This document shows positions 33,174-41,657 of a stretch of DNA of 64,000 bases, piece by piece. The notes beneath the pieces were generated by a model. The model made no database searches, was not told the DNA's origin, and saw nothing but the letters and a program-made list of their open reading frames with translations. Position 1 is the first letter of the stretch, and the number at the start of each line of letters is the position of its first letter. Position numbers and translations under genes: made by a program. Source of the stretch: Xylophilus sp. GOD-11R (GTDB lineage: Bacteria; Pseudomonadota; Gammaproteobacteria; Burkholderiales; Burkholderiaceae_C); the NCBI RefSeq assembly GCF_033546935.1, contig NZ_CP137854.1:3348001-3412000 (forward strand), read 5' to 3'.

Positions 33174-34061
33174 ATGTCCGCCGTTCTCGATTCCGCTTCC
33201 TCCACCTCGACGTTCGACATCCGCCCCCTGCACGATTCGCTGGGCGCGGAAGTCGTCGGCCTGGACCTCTCCCGGCCGCTTTCCGACGCCGATTTCGCGC
33301 GCATCCACCGCGCTCATCTCGATCACCATGTGCTGGTCTTCCGCGACCAGCGCATCACGCCGGCCGAGCACGTGGCCTTCAGCCGCCGTTTCGGCCCGCT
33401 GCAGATCCACGTGCTGAAGGACTTCCAGCTCGCCGGCCACCCCGAGATCCTGATCGTCTCCAACATCAAGAACGACGATGGCAAACCCATCGGGCTAGGC
33501 GACGCCGGTTACTTCTGGCATTCGGACCTGTCGTACAAGGCCGTTCCCAGCCTCGGCTCGCTGCTGCATGCGCAGGAACTGCCCTCCGAAGGCGGCGACA
33601 CCCTCTTCGCCAATCAGCACGCGGCCTGGGACGAGCTGCCCGAAGCGCTGAAAAACGCCGTCGGCGGCCTGCAGGCCGAGCACAGCTACCTGGCCCGCTA
33701 CGAGGAACTGCGCCAGCGCAGCCCCTGGCGGCCCAAGCTCACCGAAGCCCAGCTCGCGGAGGTGATCCCCGCCGTGCATCCCGTCGTGCGCACCCATCCG
33801 GAAACCGGTCGCAAGGCGCTTTTCGTCAGCGAACACTTCACCACCCGCATCGTCGGCCTGCCCGAGGACGAGAGCCGCGCGCTGCTCGCCGAGCTGTTCG
33901 CGCACAGCGTGCAGGACCGCTTCGTCTACCGCCACCGGTGGCAGCCGCACGACCTGGTGTTCTGGGACAACCGCTCGGTGATGCATCTGGCGGCCGGCAC
34001 GCCGGACCACCTGCGCCGCCGGCTCAACCGCACCACCGTCGAGGGCGACCTGCCCTTCTGA
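33174..34061 (+). CDS. TauD/TfdA-family Fe(II)/2-oxoglutarate dioxygenase
   Basis: A 295-residue dioxygenase. The facial triad is seen as the HxD in FWHSDLSYK and the distal His in WDNRSVMHLAAG; the 2-oxoglutarate-binding arginine is in the RRRLNRTTVEGD tail. Family members hydroxylate taurine and other sulfonates, 2,4-D or other acids, releasing sulfite or the oxygenated product. It starts a tight group: the ATPase begins one base after its stop, so this is a TauD plus TauABC-like unit. Taurine or another sulfonate is a reasonable guess; direct evidence is lacking. Confidence 0.9.
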   Translation: MSAVLDSASSTSTFDIRPLHDSLGAEVVGLDLSRPLSDADFARIHRAHLDHHVLVFRDQRITPAEHVAFSRRFGPLQIHVLKDFQLAGHPEILIVSNIKNDDGKPIGLGDAGYFWHSDLSYKAVPSLGSLLHAQELPSEGGDTLFANQHAAWDELPEALKNAVGGLQAEHSYLARYEELRQRSPWRPKLTEAQLAEVIPAVHPVVRTHPETGRKALFVSEHFTTRIVGLPEDESRALLAELFAHSVQDRFVYRHRWQPHDLVFWDNRSVMHLAAGTPDHLRRRLNRTTVEGDLPF

Positions 34062-34062
34062 C

Positions 34063-34899
34063 ATGCAATCCGCTCTTCACCTCGCGGCGTCCCAAACGCC
34101 CCGCACGCCACCCATCGCCCCGCTGCCGGCCACACCGCTGCTGCGCATCGACCGGGTCAGCATCGACTACCCGCTCGCCGACCGCTCGGTGCGCGCGGTG
34201 CACCGCGTCAGCCTCGACGTGCACGACGGCGACCGATTCATCCTGCTCGGCGCCTCGGGTTGCGGCAAGTCCTCGCTGCTCAAGGCCATCGGCGGTTTCA
34301 TCCCGACCAGCGAAGGCACGATCGAACTCGCCGGCCGCCCGGTGCAACGCCCGGGGCCGGACCGTGCCATGGTCTTCCAGGAATTCGACCAGCTGCCGCC
34401 CTGGCTCACCGTCGCCCAGAACGTCGCGTTTCCCTTGCGCGCCACCGGCGTCAAGCGCCGCGAGGCCGCCGAACGTGCCGCGGCTTATGTCGACAAGGTG
34501 GGACTGGCGCGCTTCGCCGACGCCTACCCACACCAGCTCTCCGGCGGCATGAAGCAGCGGGTGGCCATCGCCCGCGCCCTGGCGCTGCAGCCGCGTGTGC
34601 TGCTGATGGACGAGCCCTTCGCCGCGCTCGACGCCCTCACCCGCCAGCGCATGCAGCAGGAGTTGCTGGAGCTGTGGGCCGAGTTCCGCTTCACGCTCGT
34701 CTTCGTCACCCACGCCATCGACGAGGCCCTGCTGCTGGGCAGCCGCATCGCGGTGCTGTCGCCGCATCCGGGCCGGCTGCGCGCCGAGATCGACGCCTCG
34801 CGCTTCGGCACCGACGACGTGGCCGGTGCCGACTTCCGCGCCGCCACGCAGCGCATCCACGGCCTGCTCTTCGAAAAACCGCATCGGGAGCACGCATGA
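34063..34899 (+). CDS. ABC transporter ATPase (TauB/SsuB-like)
   Basis: A 278-residue ATP-binding subunit with Walker A GASGCGKSSLLKA, Q-loop VFQEFDQLPPWLTV, signature LSGGMKQRVAIARAL, Walker B VLLMDEPFAALD and the switch VFVTHAIDEA. It follows the dioxygenase by one base and overlaps the permease start (ATGA). The second NitT/TauT-type importer in the window, distinct in sequence from that of the nitrile cluster. Confidence 0.93.
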   Translation: MQSALHLAASQTPRTPPIAPLPATPLLRIDRVSIDYPLADRSVRAVHRVSLDVHDGDRFILLGASGCGKSSLLKAIGGFIPTSEGTIELAGRPVQRPGPDRAMVFQEFDQLPPWLTVAQNVAFPLRATGVKRREAAERAAAYVDKVGLARFADAYPHQLSGGMKQRVAIARALALQPRVLLMDEPFAALDALTRQRMQQELLELWAEFRFTLVFVTHAIDEALLLGSRIAVLSPHPGRLRAEIDASRFGTDDVAGADFRAATQRIHGLLFEKPHREHA

Positions 34900-35765
34900 C
34901 GTCGATCGCCGTACTGCCCCGGCCGGATGTCGAATACGCCCTGGTCGACGTACCCGCCGAGATCGCCGCACCGACCCGCTCGGCCTGGCAGCGCTTCTGG
35001 AGTCACGACGGCGTGCGCCGCGCGGTGGTGGTCGCCGCTTTTCTGGCCGGCTGGGAAATCATCGCCCGCCTGCAGGCCAACGACCTGATGCTGCCGACCT
35101 TCGGCCAGACGCTGCTGGCGCTGATCGACGGCTTTCGCACCGGCGAGTTGCCGGCCAAGGCGGGCATCTCGCTGGCGCTGCTGCTCAAGGGCTATGCGGC
35201 CGGCGTGGCCTGCGCCTTCGTGCTGACCAGCGTGGCGGTGGCCACCCGCTGGGGCCGCGACCTGCTGTTCACCCTCACTTCCATGCTCAACCCGCTGCCG
35301 CCCATCGCCCTGTTGCCGCTGGCGCTGCTGTGGTTCGGCCTGGGCCAGGCGAGCCTGGTCTTCGTGCTGGTGCATTCGGTGCTGTGGCCGCTGGCCCTGG
35401 CCACGCTCACCGGCTTCCAGTCGGTACCCGCCACGCTGCGCATGGCCGGCCGCAACTACGGCCTGGGCGGTGTGCGTTATGTGCTGCGCCTGCTGGTGCC
35501 GGCCGCGCTGCCGTCGATCCTGTCGGGTCTGAAGATCGGCTGGGCTTTCGCCTGGCGCACGCTGATCGCGGCCGAGTTGGTGTTCGGTGCGTCGTCCGGC
35601 AAGGGGGGCCTCGGCTGGTACATCTTCCAGAACCGCAACGAGCTCTACACCGACAAGGTTTTCGCCGGCCTGGCGGTGGTCATCGCGATCGGCCTGGCGG
35701 TGGACCTGATCGTCTTCGGCACCCTCGAAAAACTCACCGTCCGGCGCTGGGGCACCCTGCAGTGA
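34896..35765 (+). CDS. ABC transporter permease (TauC/SsuC-like)
   Basis: A 289-residue inner-membrane permease with about six helices after an N-terminal cytoplasmic segment of 45 residues. The EAA loop region TLRMAGRNYGLGGVRYVLRL and the SILSGLKIGWAFAWRTLIAA segment are typical. The start at 34896 is fixed by the ATGA overlap with the ATPase. Confidence 0.92.
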   Translation: MTSIAVLPRPDVEYALVDVPAEIAAPTRSAWQRFWSHDGVRRAVVVAAFLAGWEIIARLQANDLMLPTFGQTLLALIDGFRTGELPAKAGISLALLLKGYAAGVACAFVLTSVAVATRWGRDLLFTLTSMLNPLPPIALLPLALLWFGLGQASLVFVLVHSVLWPLALATLTGFQSVPATLRMAGRNYGLGGVRYVLRLLVPAALPSILSGLKIGWAFAWRTLIAAELVFGASSGKGGLGWYIFQNRNELYTDKVFAGLAVVIAIGLAVDLIVFGTLEKLTVRRWGTLQ

Positions 35766-35815
35766 GCCGGCATGTCTTCGATTCCATCCATCCACTTCCG
35801 ACCCGCTACCTTTCC

Positions 35816-36817
35816 ATGACATCGCGTATCGCATCGTTCGTCGTCGCCACCGCCCTCGCCGGCGGCACCCTGGCCGCCCACGCAGAGGGCCAGATCCGCA
35901 TCGCCCAGCAGTTCGGCATCGGCTACCTGCTGCTCGACGTGGTGCAGGACCAGAAGCTCATCGAGAAACATGGCAAGGCGCTGGGCGTGGACGTGAAGGT
36001 GGACTGGAACCAGATCTCCGGTGCCACCGCCATGAACGAGGCGCTGCTGGCCAACTCGCTCGACGTGGTATCTGCCGGCGTGCCGCCGATGCTCACGCTG
36101 TGGGACCGTACCAGGGGCCGGCAGAACGTGAAGGCCATCGCGGCGCTGGGATCGCTGCCCAACTACCTGATCACCAACAACCCCAAGGTGCAGAACATCA
36201 AGGACCTGAGCGACAAGGACCGTATCGCCGTGCCCGCCGCCGGCACCGGTTTCCAGTCGCGCACCCTGCAGATCGAAACCGCCAAGGTCTTCGGCAAGGA
36301 CGAGTTCAAGAAGTTCGACAATATCTCGGTCAGCCTGCCGCACCCGGACGCCACCGCCGCACTCATCTCCGGCGGCTCGGAAATCAACACGCACTTCTCG
36401 AGCGCGCCCTTCTACTACCAGGCGATCGACGCCAACAAGGCGGTGCACAAGATCATCAGCAGCTACGACATCCTGGGCGGCCCGGCCACCTTCAACGTGC
36501 TCTACACCACGCAGAAGTTCCACGACGAGAACCCCAAGACCTACAAGGCCTTCTACGCAGCGCTGCTGGAAGCCGCCGACTACGTGCGCCGCGACAAGGC
36601 CGGCGCGGCGCAGACCTTCATCCGGGTGCAGAAGTCCAAGCTCTCGCCGGAATTCGTGCGCCGCATCGTCGAGGATCCGGAGAACGACTTCACCGCCTCG
36701 CCGCACCGCACCTTCGTCTATGCCGACGAGCTGAACAAGCTCGGCGTGCTCAAGACCAAGGCCGGTTCGTGGAAGGACTACTTCTTCGAAGAGGCCTACG
36801 CCCAGCCGGGCAGCTGA
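35816..36817 (+). CDS. ABC transporter substrate-binding protein (TauA/SsuA-like)
   Basis: A 333-residue periplasmic binding protein, with a signal peptide over roughly residues 1-22 (VVATALAGGTLAAHA). IRIAQQFGIGYLLLDVVQDQ and LIEKHGKALGVDVKVDWNQI resemble NitT/TauT ligand proteins, and the middle has TAALISGGSEINTHFSSAP. The start at 35816 gives a proper signal peptide; earlier in-frame codons run into the permease. Probably binds the substrate of the dioxygenase encoded upstream. Confidence 0.88.
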   Translation: MTSRIASFVVATALAGGTLAAHAEGQIRIAQQFGIGYLLLDVVQDQKLIEKHGKALGVDVKVDWNQISGATAMNEALLANSLDVVSAGVPPMLTLWDRTRGRQNVKAIAALGSLPNYLITNNPKVQNIKDLSDKDRIAVPAAGTGFQSRTLQIETAKVFGKDEFKKFDNISVSLPHPDATAALISGGSEINTHFSSAPFYYQAIDANKAVHKIISSYDILGGPATFNVLYTTQKFHDENPKTYKAFYAALLEAADYVRRDKAGAAQTFIRVQKSKLSPEFVRRIVEDPENDFTASPHRTFVYADELNKLGVLKTKAGSWKDYFFEEAYAQPGS

Positions 36818-36838
36818 GCGCGGGGGCAAGGCCCGCGC
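36818..36838. terminator. Stem-loop between convergent genes
   Basis: GCGCGGG (36818-36824) pairs with CCCGCGC (36832-36838) across a seven-base loop, immediately after the binding-protein stop and just before the stop of the opposite NHL-repeat gene. There is no T-tract; it may act on both strands. Confidence 0.45.
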
Positions 36839-36841
36839 GGG

Positions 36842-39616
36842 TCAGGGCAGCGTGGCGCGCACCAGCTGGTCGTCGTTGATCATCACCAGTTGCTTCACCC
36901 CGGTCGCCACGGCCGAGCGGATGCCGGGCACCAGCTTGGGATCGTTGCCGTAGACGATGCCGGTCTGCACCGTCGGGATCAACTGGGTCAGCACGCCGGT
37001 ATCGGGCGCGAGGCCGAAGATGCCTTCGCTGGTCGTCAGAAAGATGTTGCCCGCCGGGTCGATCACGATCCGGGTGCTGCCCCGGTTGAGAAAGGTGCCG
37101 CTGGTCGCCAGCGTGCTCACGCTGCCGTCGGGCGCCACGCGGCGCACCGTCGCGTACGGCTGCGCATCGTCGATGACCCACAGGGTCCCGTCCGGCGTGA
37201 AGGCGATCGATGCCGGCAGCGACAGACGGGCGGTGCCGCGCGGACCGTCTTCGGCGCCGAGCGACCCCAGCTCGCCGGCGAAGGTGCTCACGTTGCCGGC
37301 CGGGTCGATGCGCCGGATCGCCGAATTGAATTGATCGGCCACGAACACCGCCCCGCCCGGCCCCACCGCCAGGCTCTGCACCCCCTGGAAACGCGCCGCT
37401 GCCGCCGCACCGTTGGCCGTGCCGCTGACCGACTTGGAGCCGGCGAGGCTGGCCACCGTGCGTGTCGCCGGGTCGAGCCGCCGCACGTCGTGGAGGTCGG
37501 CGAAGTAGATGGTGCCGTCGGCGGCCACCGTCACCGCCTGGCCGCCGGCGGCCACCTGCGCGATGTTGTCGCGCCCGTCGAGGTTGTTGACCGCGCCGGG
37601 CAGCCCGATCAGCGGCGTGATGCGGCCGTCGGCGGCCAGGCGGCGCACCGTGGTCTGCTCGGCCAGCACCAGGCTGCCGTCGGGCGAGGCGCCGATCTGG
37701 CTCAGGTTGACCAGGCGTGGCGGCAGCTGCGCCAGCACGCCGTTGCCGTCCGGATGGGAGGTGTTGAACCAGGCCTCGTGGGCGATGGTGGTGAGGTAGC
37801 CGTCGGCTGCCGCCACCCGCAGCGCGCCGTTGTTGAAGTCGGTGAAGACCACGCGGCCGTCGCCGATGGCGGCCACGCCGCCGGTTTCGGATCCGCCGAT
37901 GAAGCCGGTGCCGGGCGGCCCGTCGATCAGCGCGGTGGGTGATGGCGTCGGCGGCGCGCCGCGGCTGCCGGCCAGGGTGCGCACCGTGCCGGTGGTGAGA
38001 TCGACGGCGCGGATCAGGCCGCTGAAGGCGTCGAGGTCGCGGGCATAAAGCGTGTTGCCGTCCACCGTCATGCCGCGCAGGTTGAGGAACGTGCCCGCGC
38101 CGGCCGGGCCGTCGACGGTGACATTGGCATTGCTCGGGCCGCCGCCGGCCACTGTCTGCACCACGCCGGCCGCATTGCCCACGCGGGTGATGCGCCGCAG
38201 ATAGCGGTTACCGGTATCGGCGACATACACCGTGTTGTCGCCCGCCACCGCAACGCCATACACCACGTGGAAGCGCGCACTGGCGGCCGGCCCGTCCTGG
38301 TAGCCGAAGCCGGCGGCCGGGTTGCCGGCATAGGTGGTGACCACGCCCGCGGGCGTGACGCGGCGAATCGCGTAGTTGCCGGTGTCGGCCACGTAGAGAT
38401 CGCCGTCCGGCCCGGCCGCGAGCGCGATCGGCAGGTTGAAGCTCGCCGCGCCGCCGATGCCATCGGCGCGGCCGGCGGCCGCATAGGGCGTGCCGGCGAT
38501 GGTGGTGACGGTGCCGTCCGGCGCGATCCGGCGCACCACGCGGGCGGTCGGTTCGGTCACGAACAGATTGCCCGACGCATCGGCGGCGATGCTGCTCGGC
38601 GCGTTGAAGCGTGCCGCCGTGCCCACTCCGTCGATGGTGGCCAAATCATTGACCGCCCCCGCCACCAGCGTGATGGTCGACAGGTCGGCCGACAGCCGGC
38701 GCACCGTGGAGCCGGCGACGAATGCGTAGCTGCCAGAAGCCTCGCGCACGATGCCGTTGGGCTGGTCGACGATGGCCTGGTCGCGCACGCCGCTGACCGG
38801 CACGCGCGCCAGCGTGGCGGCTACCGCCGCCGTCACGCTCAGGGTAGCGACCGCACTGGTCGTGGCCGACAGCCCGCCACACGACACCTGCGCCCGGAAC
38901 TGCGCGCCGTTGTCGCTGCTCGCCGGCGCCATGCTGTAGGTGGTGGCGGTGGCCCCGGCGATGTCGGCGAACACCCCGCCGCTGCCGCGCTGCCATTGCA
39001 CGGTGAAGTTGCGCGCGCTGCAGCCGCCCGCCACGGTGAAGCTGGCGGTCGTGCCGGCCGATGCGCTCTGGCTGCTCGGCTGCGCGCTCAGCGACAGCAC
39101 CGGCGGCGTGGCGGCCGGTGTCACGGTGAGCGTGGCGTTGTCACTGGTGGCGTTGCCGGCGGCGTTGCTCACCACCGCGCGGAAGATGGCACCGCTGTCG
39201 GTCGATGCGGCGGCGGCGAGGGTGTAGGTGGCGGCGGTCGCGCCGGCGATGGCGCTGCCGTTGCGCTGCCACTGGTAGCTCAGTGGCGCGGTGCCGGTCG
39301 CCGTCACGCTGAAGGCGGCGACCTGGCCTTCGACCACGGTGGTGCCGGCGGGCTGGGTGGTGATGGCGGGGGCCACGTCCACCTCGCCCGGGCTGCCGCC
39401 GCCGCCCGGGGCCACGACCGGCGGCGGGGTGTCGCCACCGGCGGCCGGATCGTTGCTGCCGCCGCAGGAGGCCAGCGCCATGCAGAGCGCGGCGGCCAAT
39501 GTGCGGCAGGCGTGCGGTGGTGGAAGCCAGCGTGAGAGAGCGATAACCAGCCCTTGCCACCGGCCGATGGCGCGGCGTTCAGGAAAGGTCAGCCTGGCGA
39601 AATTCGTCATTGCCAC
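36842..39616 (-). CDS. Lipoprotein with Ig-like domains and NHL repeats
   Basis: A 924-residue predicted surface lipoprotein. A lipobox-like ALASCGG lies at about residues 47-53, after an unusually long n-region. A proline/glycine linker is followed by two to three Ig-like domains with VEGQVAAFSVTATGTAPLSY and YQWQRNGSAIAGATA, each about 90 residues, then a beta-propeller built from NHL-type repeats: DGVGTAARFNAPSSIAADAS, LYVADTGNYAIRRVTPAG, VYVADTGNRYLRRITRVG, VFVADQFNSAIRRIDPAG. Function unknown; such proteins bind ligands or other proteins at the cell surface. The first ATG overlaps the upstream PQ-loop gene by 38 bases, so a downstream start is possible. Confidence 0.8.
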   Translation of the reverse strand: MAMTNFARLTFPERRAIGRWQGLVIALSRWLPPPHACRTLAAALCMALASCGGSNDPAAGGDTPPPVVAPGGGGSPGEVDVAPAITTQPAGTTVVEGQVAAFSVTATGTAPLSYQWQRNGSAIAGATAATYTLAAAASTDSGAIFRAVVSNAAGNATSDNATLTVTPAATPPVLSLSAQPSSQSASAGTTASFTVAGGCSARNFTVQWQRGSGGVFADIAGATATTYSMAPASSDNGAQFRAQVSCGGLSATTSAVATLSVTAAVAATLARVPVSGVRDQAIVDQPNGIVREASGSYAFVAGSTVRRLSADLSTITLVAGAVNDLATIDGVGTAARFNAPSSIAADASGNLFVTEPTARVVRRIAPDGTVTTIAGTPYAAAGRADGIGGAASFNLPIALAAGPDGDLYVADTGNYAIRRVTPAGVVTTYAGNPAAGFGYQDGPAASARFHVVYGVAVAGDNTVYVADTGNRYLRRITRVGNAAGVVQTVAGGGPSNANVTVDGPAGAGTFLNLRGMTVDGNTLYARDLDAFSGLIRAVDLTTGTVRTLAGSRGAPPTPSPTALIDGPPGTGFIGGSETGGVAAIGDGRVVFTDFNNGALRVAAADGYLTTIAHEAWFNTSHPDGNGVLAQLPPRLVNLSQIGASPDGSLVLAEQTTVRRLAADGRITPLIGLPGAVNNLDGRDNIAQVAAGGQAVTVAADGTIYFADLHDVRRLDPATRTVASLAGSKSVSGTANGAAAAARFQGVQSLAVGPGGAVFVADQFNSAIRRIDPAGNVSTFAGELGSLGAEDGPRGTARLSLPASIAFTPDGTLWVIDDAQPYATVRRVAPDGSVSTLATSGTFLNRGSTRIVIDPAGNIFLTTSEGIFGLAPDTGVLTQLIPTVQTGIVYGNDPKLVPGIRSAVATGVKQLVMINDDQLVRATLP

Positions 39617-39995
39617 TCCTTGATGAAAACCGGTCGGCCCGCAGGCCGGTCAGATCGGGCACGCCGGCCTGCATGCGCTGGCGCAGGCGCTTCCATTGCA
39701 TGCGGCGGCGCATGGCGATCACGGTGACGCAGCCGCAGCCGACCAGGTTGATCAACGAGATCAGCACGAAGGGCAGGTCGTGAAGCACCAGCAGGCCGTA
39801 GAGCGTGCTGGTGGCCTGAGCCAGGACCCAGGAGCCCCAGGTCAGAACCGAGACGGAGCGGGCGCCGTCGGTACAGCGCCAGACCACGATGATCTGCGGG
39901 AGGTAGGTGACGAGCCGGGTGGCGTTGGTGAGGAGGTAGAGCCAGGCGATCAGGCCTAGCCAGCTGTTGTCGATGTCTGACGGGTGGACGGGCAT
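39579..39995 (-). CDS. PQ-loop (SemiSWEET-like) small membrane protein
   Basis: A 138-residue membrane protein with three hydrophobic segments in the first 95 residues, including the PQ-loop motif TRLVTYLPQIIVVWR followed by GARSVSVLTWGSWVLAQATS. Bacterial SemiSWEETs have one three-helix bundle and dimerise to carry sugars. The last 40 residues are hydrophilic and basic and overlap the beginning of the NHL lipoprotein gene. Substrate unknown. Confidence 0.8.
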   Translation of the reverse strand: MPVHPSDIDNSWLGLIAWLYLLTNATRLVTYLPQIIVVWRCTDGARSVSVLTWGSWVLAQATSTLYGLLVLHDLPFVLISLINLVGCGCVTVIAMRRRMQWKRLRQRMQAGVPDLTGLRADRFSSRSGNDEFRQADLS

Positions 39996-40250
39996 GTCAG
40001 TACTGCCCTGCGCTGGCTTTTCTTGCGCTTTGGTCTGTCGTGTTGCTGGAGCCGTCTTGCTGCCTCATGACCCGCCTCTCTTGGTGGAGCCCTTCTGTGA
40101 AGGAGTGGCGGAACTTTAGGTAGGTCGAGCTATGGTGGAAATGCCGCGATGGCGTGAGAGGGTCGCGTGTTTGCGGGATGGACTTCCGGGTTGTTGGTCT
40201 TGCTGGACCGGCTTGGGTTCATCGCTTTCTTCTATTGGTCGGGGGGCTAG
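39996..40250. other. Intergenic stretch without a recognised gene
   Basis: No convincing coding frame or RNA is visible. The composition becomes T-rich toward its right end, where the repeats begin. Confidence 0.5.
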
Positions 40251-40418
40251 CTGGGGGCTTGCTCTTTGCCGGGCTGGCCGCTCGTTTTCTTTTTTCTTCT
40301 CTATGCAGAGGGTGGAGCTGGGGGCTTGCTCTTTGCTAGGTCAGCTTGTCTTTTTTCTTTTCTTCTCTCTTCCGAGGGTGGAGCTGGGGGCTTGCGCGCC
40401 CCCAGACCCGCGGTAACT
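40251..40418 (+). repeat. Direct repeats of about 66 bp around CTGGGGGCTTGC
   Basis: CTGGGGGCTTGC recurs at 40251, 40318 and 40384. The first two units share the following CTCTTTGC and a T/C-rich stretch of about 40 bases; the third diverges after 12 bases into GCGCCCCCAG. The same core appears again at about 62362. Confidence 0.8.
40318..40418 (+). repeat. 101-bp inverted repeat, left arm
   Basis: The reverse complement occurs at 42276-42376 with a single mismatch (T in GCTCTTTGC here, A in the other arm). It encloses the IS110 transposase gene and the region downstream. Confidence 0.92.
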
Positions 40419-40644
40419 GATACCTTGTGGGCCAGCTTCCCTTCGCGCGAAGGAGGCCCGTTGCGGTGACCCTGTGCGGTAACTTGGGATCAGATCCTGC
40501 AAGAAAGACTGGTGCACGGTGACGGATTCGACGTCGTAGCTCGAACGGTGTCTTGGGGCGCCAGCGGCCCGCGCGGGCCGCTGGCTGACCCCGCGTATCA
40601 GGTTGGGAGAGTCGGATAGCGTGCGTTTTTGCGGAGTCACGGCG
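40419..40644 (+). ncRNA. Candidate bridge-RNA region upstream of the IS110 transposase
   Basis: The 226 bases between the left repeat and the transposase start are noncoding and structured: a perfect 24-bp palindrome at 40561-40584 centred on GCGC, and a smaller one, CCTTCGCGCGAAGG, at about 40440-40453. IS110-group elements are known to encode a guide (bridge) RNA in the noncoding end ahead of the transposase. The match is positional and structural only; no donor or target loops have been assigned. Confidence 0.35.
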
Positions 40645-41625
40645 ATGAACTCTCAAGTGGGCGTGGATGTCAGCAAGGCCAAGCTCGATGCGGCATTGCT
40701 CAATGAACAGGGCAAGTACAGGACGAAGGTTTTTGCCAACACGGCGGGCGGTTGTGCGGCCTTGCTCGACTGGTTGGCCGCACACGTTGCGGGCGGCATC
40801 TCGCAGGTGCATGTCTGCATGGAGGCCACCGGCACGTACCACGAGCTGCTCGCGCTCGCGCTTCATGACCGGGGTGTTCTGGTCTCGGTAGCCAACCCGA
40901 TGAAGGTCAAGCGCTTCATCGAGGTGGAGGGCACGCGCAACAAGACCGACAGTGCGGACGCCAGGAGCCTGGCGAGGTTCTGCCGGATGACGCGGCCTGA
41001 GGCGTGGGAGGCGCCGAGCAAGGCGGTGCGGGAGTTGCAGGCACTCGTGGCGCGACTGGACACGCTGCAGCAGATGCGCCAGAGCGAGCTCAATCGCCTG
41101 GACGTGGCGCACGGTGCGGTGCAGGCTTCGCTGCAGGAGATGATCGAAGTGCTCACGAAATCGATCGAGGAAGTCCAGCGCAGGATCCGCCGGACCATCG
41201 ACGACGATCCCGATCTTCAAAGGCGTGACGGCCTGCTGCAGAGCATTCCGGGCATTGGAGAGCGGACGGTGGCGCAATTGCTGGCCTACATCGGACGTCC
41301 CGAACGGTTCAAGTCGGCCAAGGCGCTGGCGGCGTATGCGAGTGTCTCGCCGTTGATCAGGCAGTCGGGCACATCGCTCAACAAGCATCACGGCACGCAT
41401 GCGCAGGGGCATCGAGAACTGAAGAAGGCGCTGTACTTCCCGGCCATGACGGCCAGCCGCTTCAACCCGGTGATCAAGGCCTTCAGCCAACGTCTGAAGG
41501 CGCAGAACAAACCCAACAAGGTCGTTTTGGTGGCGTGCATGCATAAGTTGCTGGCGATCGCTTTTGGCGTACTTCGATCGGGAAAACCGTTCGATCCGAG
41601 CCTGGCTTGCTCGGCCAGGGCTTGA
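40645..41625 (+). CDS. IS110-family transposase
   Basis: A 326-residue DEDD-type transposase. The N-terminal RuvC-like domain begins VGVDVSKAKLDAALLNEQG, continues with VCMEATGTYHELLALAL and has NKTDSADARSLARFC; the C-terminal domain contains LQSIPGIGERTVAQLLAYIG and the conserved serine region ASVSPLIRQSGTS. This architecture is the IS110 pattern, and the gene appears intact. The start at 40645 is chosen over 40603 since it gives the usual N-terminus. It sits in a repeat-rich island. Confidence 0.93.
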   Translation: MNSQVGVDVSKAKLDAALLNEQGKYRTKVFANTAGGCAALLDWLAAHVAGGISQVHVCMEATGTYHELLALALHDRGVLVSVANPMKVKRFIEVEGTRNKTDSADARSLARFCRMTRPEAWEAPSKAVRELQALVARLDTLQQMRQSELNRLDVAHGAVQASLQEMIEVLTKSIEEVQRRIRRTIDDDPDLQRRDGLLQSIPGIGERTVAQLLAYIGRPERFKSAKALAAYASVSPLIRQSGTSLNKHHGTHAQGHRELKKALYFPAMTASRFNPVIKAFSQRLKAQNKPNKVVLVACMHKLLAIAFGVLRSGKPFDPSLACSARA

Positions 41626-41657
41626 CGATCAACACGGTGTCTTTCTTTTCTGGCAAA

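Larger units (their letters stand above)
40419..41645 (+). mobile_element. IS110-family insertion sequence (ends approximate)
   Basis: A single IS110-type transposase with noncoding flanks. No terminal inverted repeats of the usual kind are expected for this family, so the borders are not fixed. CGGTGTCTT occurs at 40546-40554 and again at 41636-41644, close to each side of the gene, and could mark the junctions. Confidence 0.5.
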
